This document shows, in pieces, positions 23,352-29,656 of a stretch of DNA of 29,656 nucleotides. How positions within the stretch are numbered: the first letter of the stretch is position 1; every line of letters begins with the position of its first letter. Source of the DNA: Ministeria vibrans ATCC 50519 (lineage: Eukaryota > Opisthokonta > Filasterea); NCBI GenBank assembly GCA_943704425.1, contig CALSCP010001954.1, positions 1-29,656 of the forward strand, written 5' to 3'. Position numbers and translations under genes: made by a program. The notes beneath the pieces were generated by a model, which worked only from the letters and a program-made list of their open reading frames with translations, did not search any database and had not been told where the DNA came from.

Positions 23352-23389
23352 TGATTGACACATGATTGACAGTGAGTTGACAGTTGACA
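23352..23389. promoter_or_regulatory. Cluster of four TTGACA motifs, including TGATTGACAG
   Basis: TTGACA occurs at 23355, 23366, 23377 and 23384 (spacings 11, 11, 7 bp). The second lies in TGATTGACAG (23363-23372), the exact consensus of PBX-MEIS (TALE homeodomain) composite sites; the first is TGATTGACAC. Near-helical spacing suggests a real factor cluster. The flanking genes could both be targets. Confidence 0.4.
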
Positions 23390-23691
23390 CAGAAGTTATA
23401 ATGATAATTCGACGCTGTGCTGCCGTTGTTAAAAGGATTTAAAAGGCCTTACTACACGAGGGAGGCCGGAGGGGTGACGACACTGACAGTGACGAATGGT
23501 ATTCATACTCTCTATTGAAAGAGGATTTGTGTCTGTCGATTCTGTTCAAACTTCAATTAGAATTTAGAGATATGTTTTACAATAGTGCTCCATTTCATTC
23601 TTCTTAGTTCTTGGGGCTAGCCTATGGCGAAAGCATTGTATAGCTGTATTACTCTTTAATGTATTGCACATGTATTATCATATTTCATCTC

Positions 23692-23698
23692 TATAAAA
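23692..23698 (+). promoter_or_regulatory. TATA-like element upstream of NPRL2
   Basis: TATAAAA lies 69 bp before the NPRL2 ATG in otherwise AT-rich sequence. Position and sequence fit a TATA box, but AT richness makes chance occurrence plausible. Confidence 0.35.
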
Positions 23699-23766
23699 TA
23701 ATTTCAATTTAATTTTCCAACTTTCACTTTCCCAGTTTCGCTTTCTTTACTGTGTCTGTGTGTGCT

Positions 23767-26283
23767 ATGGAGATATGCGGCTGTTTCTTTGCTGAATTTG
23801 ATCCTATCGTTGGACCCAAGATCAGCCATGTTGTAAGGGTTGCTTTGAAGTCTCTTACGCATTGCTCATCTCTCCTCTTTGTATCTTTGTGCAGAGTCCC
23901 GAGCACGCACTGCCCGCCGAGGTGTTTGACTCTATATCGGACTATATCATCCCCAAGCCGCAGTTGTGTGGGAAGGCGTTGTCAGTGTACGTTTGTGTGT
24001 GTTTGGTGTGTGTGTGTGTGTGTGTTTGTGTTGTACTTTCCGATTGAGACTCGAAATTGTGCTCATTGAACGAGTTTGTGGGGGGTTGTTGCGTCTGTAC
24101 GGATGTATGGGGCAGCAGCAGGCAGTGGTGTGTGGCGGCAGTTGAGAGTCTCACTGCCTTGTGTGTTTCTTCGTTGTGTTTCAGACGAGCCTTTGGCCGA
24201 TGTCTTTTGGGCTTTCCCAGTCTGATTCCCGGCCCGAAGTACTCGCGAAATGCGCTTCAATTCAACCTTGGGCTGATCATCAAGAACTCCAACGCGGACG
24301 AGTTTGCTTCGGACCACACAACGGATCTGTTGGACTCGTTTGAGCCGATTGTGCGCAAAGTCGCTCGCTATCTCACCACTCTTGAGGTAGTCGTTGCATT
24401 TTTCAACAATTCGTCGTCTCATCTAGTCTTTCTTCTTCTTCTTCTTCTTCTTCTTCTTCTTCTTCTTCTTCTTCTTCTTCTTCTTCTTCTTCTTCTTCTT
24501 CTTCTTCTTCTTCTTCTTCTTCTTCTTCTTCTTCTTCTTTTTCTTCTTCTTCTTCTTTTTCTTGTTGTTGTTGTTCTTCTTCTTCTTCTACATTAGGTGG
24601 AAGATGAGTTTCTGTTTAGAGAAGACACGAAGAAAATGATGAAGGTAAAGCAAAAAGAATGGTTGACAGTTTTAACTTTGTGCGTGGGTGTGTGTGTTGT
24701 GTGCATGTGTTGTGGGATAGAATGTTGTCAAAGAGCTTTTTGAGGGTCTCTCATCGCAAGGAGAGTGTAAAATTCAAATGAGTAAGAAAACAAACAAACA
24801 GAGAGGGGGACAGCAAAACACAGCGATACTTTATTATAAAATATAATAGTAAAATTAATAATAAAAATAATAATTATTATTATTATTAATGTTTTGTGTA
24901 TTGTGTATGTATGTGTGTTTTAGACGATGTGACAACAATGCACTTGAAGATTTTTCCGTCTTTGCCGAACCCACCGAATATTCCAGAGTATATGGTACGA
25001 TGTGATGCGAGTCATCTGTAGTTTCGCTTACAATGAATAATACTTGTCTTTGTGGCACTCTTTGTGTTTTAGGTCCCTCTTTTGTTAGTGGACCTTTCCA
25101 CGTACCCGACTGATTCGTGGGATTTGACTCTTCAACAGGTCAGTTGATCATTGGATTAACCACTCTCTCAACAACAGCCCGAATCTTAGCCGCAACCCTA
25201 ACCCTAACCCGACCCCTCACTCTAACACCCCAACGTCACCTGCAGATCATTCCCTTTCTTAATGGAGTGTACCACGTCAAGCGTATTGCAAGTGAGTCAC
25301 AAGTGCGTCTTTCCCTCGTCACAAAGTGTCTTCAACATTTGCTCTACTTTCGCGCAATCACTCTCGTCGATATCTTTCAAGTATATACAAGAGAGAGAGA
25401 ATCAAGTTATTTGTATTTTTTCTTCTCACATTCTTGATTGTGTAGTTTTGTAATGTTTATGTTACCACTTCTCTTTTCACCGATTTACTTTCGGGTCGTT
25501 CGGGTCTCGAATCCGAATGCGTTGAATTTGTCAAACGCTCAGGTAAAGTATTACAAGAAACAAGACCAAAGAACTTATTATTTTGTTTTAGATATTCGAG
25601 CTTGTCCGTTGTTTGAAGTGTGCTGTGCGTTGTATGCACAGCTGACAGCCGGACTGGTTTATTCGGACTTTTGTCGGGCCAATGCAATGTGGCTTGCGAA
25701 CAACAATATCGACGAAAGGTTCCGTATTGATTGATTTCGATTGGTATTTTTGATTGAATTTATCGACTTTTTTGTTGTTGTTGTTGTGTAGGAGATTTGT
25801 TCAATACGGAATGGCTCGCGGGTTTATTCGCTGTCGAAGAGTAAGTGGACCCTATTTTATAACGTAATAATAATAATTATTTGTTTTTAAGAATTACCCA
25901 TTGCGAGTGGTTCCCCCGAGAGCGGCAAAGGATGCGCCGTATCTCCCTCCACAAATTGTCAAGTGAGAAGAAAAGAGATATACATAAATGTTTTCATTCT
26001 TATTCTCATTCTCATTCTTATTCTTATTCTTATTCTCATTCTAATTCTCATTCTCATTCTCATTCTCATTCTCATTCTCATTCTTATTCTCATTCTCATT
26101 CTCATTCTCATTCTCATTCTCATTCTCATTCTCATTCTCATCCTCATTCTCATTCTCATTCTCTCTAGGTTGTTGGACGGTGGGCATTGCTATGCCGCCA
26201 TTTGCTGTGAGATTGGGGCGCATGAGTCGGAGCTGATGGATTTGCTTGAGGCGGATCCTTTCACTGTGACCCTCAAGAAGTGA
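23767..26283 (+). CDS. NPRL2: NPRL2, GATOR1/SEACIT subunit (nitrogen permease regulator 2-like)
   Basis: Thirteen exons: 23767-23832, 23895-23986, 24185-24386, 24597-24644, 24721-24781, 24924-24994, 25073-25138, 25246-25380, 25446-25542, 25592-25718, 25792-25840, 25892-25962, 26169-26283. They total 1,200 bp, i.e. 399 residues; human NPRL2 is 380. Every intron is GT-AG and every phase joins. Family signatures: N-terminal FFAEFDPIVGPKI, then GPKYSRNALQFNLG, RYLTTLE, MHLKIF, SWDLTLQQIIPFLNGV, LLYFRAITLVDIFQ and DERRFVQYGMARGFIR. A C-terminal winged-helix-like segment ends with HCYAAICCEIG. NPRL2 with NPRL3 and DEPDC5 forms the GTPase-activating complex for Rag GTPases that restrains TORC1 when amino acids are scarce. 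The N-terminal half is a longin-type domain; it lacks extra fused domains. Confidence 0.95.
24428..24591 (+). repeat. (CTT)n microsatellite in NPRL2 intron 3
   Basis: About 160 bp of CTT/TTC units, pure to about 24539, then interrupted by TTTTT and GTT variants, directly before the CATTAG acceptor at 24596. It probably serves as the polypyrimidine tract. Confidence 0.95.
24829..24890 (+). repeat. AT-rich simple sequence in NPRL2 intron 5
   Basis: ATA/TTA-type units inside the intron 24782-24923, which ends in GTTTTAG. Confidence 0.85.
25194..25210 (+). repeat. Short telomere-like (CCCTAA) run in NPRL2 intron 7
   Basis: AACCCTAACCCTAACCC lies within the intron 25139-25245, followed by diverged CCCCTCAC and CTAACACCCC sequence. 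It matches the common eukaryotic telomere unit TTAGGG on the other strand, but has fewer than three copies. Confidence 0.7.
25995..26166 (+). repeat. (ATTCTC)n hexanucleotide minisatellite in NPRL2 intron 12
   Basis: About 28 copies of ATTCTC with ATTCTT, ATTCTA and ATCCTC variants fill the intron 25963-26168 and run straight into the TCTCTAG acceptor. Variant units cluster at the 5' side. Confidence 0.95.
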
Positions 26284-26550
26284 AGGAAGCCAGTTTGTTC
26301 GTTGGGCGGTGCGTTGAGCCGCTGATCGAATGTACAAAAATATTTTGTAGTAAAGATGAAAATAATTATAATAACATAAAAAATAGAATCAAAAAGAACA
26401 TGGAGAAGATATAATAGAAAAAGGTAATAATTAATAAGAATTAATTATTATCAAAAATTATATAATAAAATTAATATTATTATAGTTATTATTGTCACAC
26501 TTAAGAGTATAAACAGTCAGCAACTCACTTAATCTTTCGTTCTTCTCGGC
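26284..26550 (+). promoter_or_regulatory. Short AT-rich spacer with TATA-like motif upstream of the USP gene
   Basis: This 267-bp gap lies between tandem genes. It must hold the NPRL2 3' end and the USP promoter. TATAAA at 26508-26513 lies 38 bp before the ATG. The AT content is the highest in the window. Confidence 0.4.
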
Positions 26551-26891
26551 ATGACTGAGAGCTGTCGCCACGTACGACGGCTTCAGGTCGACTGGAACTC
26601 TATACTGGATCCCTCTCGATGGTCGTGCATAGAGTGCGGTGATACGTCCTCGGTGTGGGTAAGGAGAGCACTTCAGTTACTGCTGATCACATTTTGAATT
26701 TTCTCAGTGTGCACTGATTCTCTCTCTGTCTCTCTCTCTCTTTCTCTCTCTCTGTCTGTCTGTCTGTCTCTGCCGTCTCTTGTTCCTCTGCAGGCGTGTC
26801 TTCAGTGCAATCACATTGGGTGTGGAAGGTACAGATCGGATGTGTCTTCTCTTGTCGTTTCTGTTCGTTTCAAGTTTGTGAAACGAAACGG

Positions 26892-26925
<34 letters not shown>

Positions 26926-27609
26926 CGTTTCAAAACCAACACCAACAAAACACTCAATGCCTTGTTATGCGTCTTGCAGAGAGTCCGAGCAGCACGCTGT
27001 GGAGCACAACGGGGCATCCAACCACCCCCTGGTGTTCGACATCAACCACAGATCGCTCTTTTGCTATCGGTGCGATCAGTATGTCCTGAACGACAATTCA
27101 GACAGAGTGGTTGCCAAGTTACGCTCGTCCTTTGAGAAGGTCCAGTCGCAGGTATGTTTGCGGGTGTGCTGGCGTCGTCGTGTCGCGTTAGGGCTTGGTC
27201 TCATGTGTTTTGTTTGTATGCACAATCGTAATAGCGGTTTGAGGATGAAGAAGAGATTCATGTGCGAACGACGCGACGCCGTATCCGAACACGCTCCGAG
27301 TCGGCTCGAATGGCAGAAGAAGAAGAAGAGGAGGATGAGGATGATGATGAGGAGGAGGGTGATGGAAAAGAAGAAGAAGGTGGAGAGGAGGAGGAGAAAG
27401 AGGAAGCTGCAGTGATAGTGGGCGACCAAGACGAACCGAGTGAGACGTCAAGTGCAAAGTTGATTAGCCGAATGGAAAAGCGAGCCAAGGCACTGACATT
27501 TACATCGATCCATCATGAAAAGAAACGCAAACGACGCACGTCGGTCAAAGTGAAAACAGCGCGATCAACGACAAAAGCAAAGAGAGGGAAGCCGGAGGAC
27601 GATGACGAC

Positions 27610-27654
<45 letters not shown>

Positions 27655-29377
27655 ACAAGCAGCGCAGACGAAGTGATTGCGCTGTCACCGTCAGTGCGTC
27701 GCTCTGTCGGTGCCCTTGTAAATGATGTGGACAAGATGAACACGGCCATTGCACATCACCGTTTGGTGCGCATGCGAGGGGCATTTGCGGCATGGTACAA
27801 TTCAACCTCTTTCTCGCTCTATAATTGTGCTGTGATTGATTGTTGGTATGTGTAGGGCCCAACAACGACCCTCTCTCAGTGGCTCGACGACTACCGCTGC
27901 AACTTCAATTGCCACTGTCACTGGTGGTGATAAGAAGGACCAGTCGAAGCGACGAAGAACCTCTTCGAGAACACTCAAAGAAGATGCGAATGAGCCGGAC
28001 GTAGACGAAGAGGAACAACTGGAAGAAATGGTGCCCAGGAAGCGTCCCAAACAGAACAATCAAAGTATTGAACTCACAAAGTACTGCAATTCACTCAACT
28101 CCCCTCCCGTCTAGTCATCAACACAAGCCCCTTGAGCACGCCTTTTACCCGCCGTCCCACGCATTCTATGATGCGTGGCTACACGGGCCTTCGTAACCTC
28201 GGCAACACTTGCTTCATGAATGCAACCCTTCAGGCCCTCAGTCACACCCCTGCCTTCCAGTCCGACTTTCTCCGTCTCTACCCGCAAACCGCCGCTCCCA
28301 CTCCCGCTCCTTCCGACCCTGTACGAGGCTCGCACACACTCACACTCATAATTACATTCAATTAACTCACTCTTCTTTTCTTCTTCTCTCTTTCAGATTG
28401 CTCGATTCAAGCGAAAGGTAATCAATCTCTTAAAACACAACCCTTTCTCCCTGACAGACCATGTTGTTTACTATAGAACACTGTTGAGTGTTTTTCACAC
28501 ATGACAACTGAAACGGAAGAAGAACGAATGGCCCGTTCGCGACGGAGTACACGCAAACCACAGTTAAAGGAAGAACCCCCTCAAGAGAAAGGTACACAAA
28601 CTCACGGCTCAAAAACATTTGAGCAAATGGTGACCTTTATTATTTATTATAGAGCCGATTTCACTGTGTGACGAATGGTACGCACTGCTGAAAGTCATGT
28701 GGTCGGGTCAATGGGCATCTGTGACCCCGCACGCAATGCTTCGTGCCGTTTGGCATTCCATTCCCGCGTTTTGGGGGTAAGTGCACGTACAGTATATACA
28801 TATTATAATTATAATAATTATTATTATTATTATAATAATAAATTATATATTATATATATATATGTGTGTGTGTATGTGTATGTATGTGTGTGTTTGAGAG
28901 AGATGGATAGATAGATACTGAGAAGAGGGAGAAAGAATCAATGTGATAAAAGCTTCTTTACTAATATGGGGGGTCAATTAGGTACAATCAACAGGACGCA
29001 CAGGAGTTTTTGTGTGAGTTCCTGGATAAACTACGCGACGGACTGACTGAGCGATCGTCTACGAGCCATGCACACAACTTTGATGTTGTCTCGAGCACCT
29101 TTGAAGGGGAATTCAACTCGGAAGTGACGTGTGCGCATTGCAAACACACATCGCGGCAAACTGAGTCGTTCCTGCACATCTCTCTGGAGTTCCCCAGTAC
29201 CACTCCAATCTTCGCCACAAGCGAGTTCTCTCTTCGTCGTCGCGCTCACATCAACTACGCCGAGCTCCCTTCCTCCTCCTCCGTTCCCCTCAACGGTCCC
29301 TCTCCTCCAACTGTCTCTCTGTACAATCTCCTCGAGACCTTTACTGCACCCGAAGATCTCGGTGGTCCAGTCTACAA
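26551..29377 (+). CDS. USP44: ZnF-UBP ubiquitin carboxyl-terminal hydrolase, USP44/USP49 type (3' end outside window)
   Basis: Ten exons are visible: 26551-26658, 26794-26828, 26980-27151, 27235-27794, 27856-28064, 28115-28320, 28397-28417 (21-bp microexon), 28477-28591, 28653-28776, 28982-29377. They give 648 residues plus two bases, the last exon ending in a GTAAGA donor. Residues 1 to ~90 are a ZnF-UBP with Zn ligands in place (C5, H7, C26, C29, C38, C41, C46, H53, H57, H63) and CDQYVLND nearby; this domain binds the free ubiquitin C-terminus. A long acidic and basic linker carries a 19-Asp run. The catalytic Cys box [12 protein letters not shown] holds Cys394, and QQDAQEFL (520-527) lies in the second box. 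VMWSGQW and PHAML.AVW.SIPAF.GY match USP44/49 rather than USP3 or USP22. The His box lies beyond the window. Vertebrate USP44 acts on histone H2B and the spindle checkpoint. Confidence 0.93.
26893..26925 (+). repeat. 33-base poly-T in USP intron 2
   Basis: This T run lies in the intron 26829-26979, 54 bp before its TTGCAG acceptor. Upstream is a small inverted repeat CGTTTCA...TGAAACG (26866-26885), and CGTTTCAA recurs right after the run. Confidence 0.95.
27604..27654 (+). repeat. GAT/GAC coding repeat (poly-Asp)
   Basis: A GAT-dominated trinucleotide tract in the USP linker encodes a run of 19 aspartates (from codon 27598). It is mostly pure GAT, so probably length-variable between strains. 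Confidence 0.95.
28777..28981 (+). repeat. USP intron 9 with AT and GT simple repeats
   Basis: The intron (GTAAGT...AATTAG) holds ATA/TTA units and a TATG/TG run (about 28800-28895). Around 28921-28952 there is a diverged reverse-complement copy of the dispersed 35-bp unit (GAGAAAGAATCAATGTGATA). Confidence 0.75.
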
Positions 29378-29455
29378 GTAAGAAGGATATAGAGAAGAGA
29401 GTCATTGGGCCCACGTAACTCTCGTTCCCAATTTCTCTCTCTCTCTCTCTCCCTC

Positions 29456-29656
29456 TATCACTTTGTTTCTTTCTCCTCTCTCTCACTCTCTATCACTTTG
29501 TTTCTTTCTCCTCTCTCTCTCACTCTCTATCACTTTGTTTCTTTCTCCTCTCTCTCACTCTCTATCACTTTGTTTCTTTCTCCTCTCTCTCACTCTCTAT
29601 CACTTTGTTTCTTTCTCCTCTCTCTCACTCTCTATCACTTTGTTTCTTTCTCCTCT
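29456..29656 (+). repeat. 35-bp pyrimidine-rich minisatellite (reaches window edge)
   Basis: Six units start with TATCACTTTG at 29456, 29491, 29528, 29563, 29598 and 29633. All steps are 35 bp except one of 37. The unit reads TATCACTTTGTTTCTTTC followed by a CT-rich half. It lies in the USP intron that begins at 29378 and continues past the window. Near identity between units indicates recent amplification. Confidence 0.97.

Larger units (their letters stand above)
22258..23766. other. Divergent intergenic region between giant gene and NPRL2
   Basis: About 1.5 kb without a convincing gene. It holds A- and T-rich runs (22438-22500), a 38-base T run (22993-23030), a moderately GC-rich part (23040-23280) and an AT-rich part with a TTGACA cluster (23352-23389) and a TATA-like element (23692-23698). 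Open frames here (22502-22981 minus, 22729-23139 plus) are low complexity with no recognisable domain. Promoters and 5' UTR exons of both flanking genes probably lie here. Confidence 0.6.

Noticed and set aside
25881-26337. Ser-His, Ile-Leu or Asn-Glu repeat open frames at 25881-26337
   Set aside because: They are translations of the ATTCTC minisatellite inside NPRL2 intron 12.
26866-26933. Retroposon with poly-A tail flanked by CGTTTCAA duplications
   Set aside because: Only 19 bp lie between the first copy and the T run, and the T run is on the wrong side for a tail next to its duplication. Slippage plus a chance repeat is simpler.
29456-29656. CRISPR-like array
   Set aside because: The units are contiguous with no unique spacers, and the host is a eukaryotic intron; it is a minisatellite.

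Overview
The window is nuclear DNA of a eukaryote. Genes carry GT-AG introns, often only 50-200 bp long and filled with simple repeats; the standard code is used and no bacterial operon signals are seen. The gene set (NPRL2, a USP44/USP49-type deubiquitinase, a fukutin orthologue, a dystroglycan-like membrane protein) points to the opisthokont/Amorphea side of the tree. Compact genes, short spacers and the odd domain fusion suggest a unicellular relative of animals or an early-branching fungus rather than an animal. I cannot name the species.

Layout, left to right: (1) 171-3310 (+), an ankyrin-repeat protein with about 21 repeats and an acidic tail, 5' end unresolved. (2) 3459-5039 (-), a single-exon fukutin (FKTN) orthologue, convergent with the ankyrin gene. 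(3) 5277-8866 (+), a five-exon DEAD-box helicase, probably mitochondrial, with DEFD in place of DEAD and a 470-residue charged C-terminal extension. (4) 9142-22161 (-), a 13-kb uninterrupted reading frame for a 4,339-residue type I membrane protein. Its ectodomain is a huge receptor-L/leucine-repeat-like solenoid. Its membrane-proximal part has the order seen in animal dystroglycan: cadherin-like domain, SEA-like domain with a G|S cleavage motif, one membrane span, PPxY tail. (5) 22162-23766, a 1.6-kb divergent intergenic region with a cluster of TTGACA motifs. (6) 23767-26283 (+), NPRL2 in 13 exons. (7) 26551-29377 (+), a ZnF-UBP ubiquitin protease of the USP44/49 type, running off the right edge.

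The main result is that a fukutin orthologue and a dystroglycan-like protein lie about 4 kb apart. In animals fukutin is the Golgi ribitol-phosphate transferase that builds the matriglycan-bearing glycan on alpha-dystroglycan. The two genes may therefore be an enzyme-substrate pair in a lineage where the substrate's ectodomain is a giant repeat solenoid. This functional link is inference; the domain and motif calls are read directly from the translation. The remaining genes are housekeeping or regulatory: NPRL2 in GATOR1/SEACIT control of TORC1, the USP in chromatin or cell-cycle deubiquitination, and the helicase in organellar RNA metabolism.

Non-coding content is dominated by simple repeats in introns and spacers (CT, ATT, CTT, ATTCTC, poly-T) and by a dispersed 35-bp pyrimidine-rich unit (core TATCACTTTGTTTCTTTC). 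That unit is tandemly arrayed at the right edge and present as single copies elsewhere. I saw no rRNA, tRNA, CRISPR array or intact transposon.
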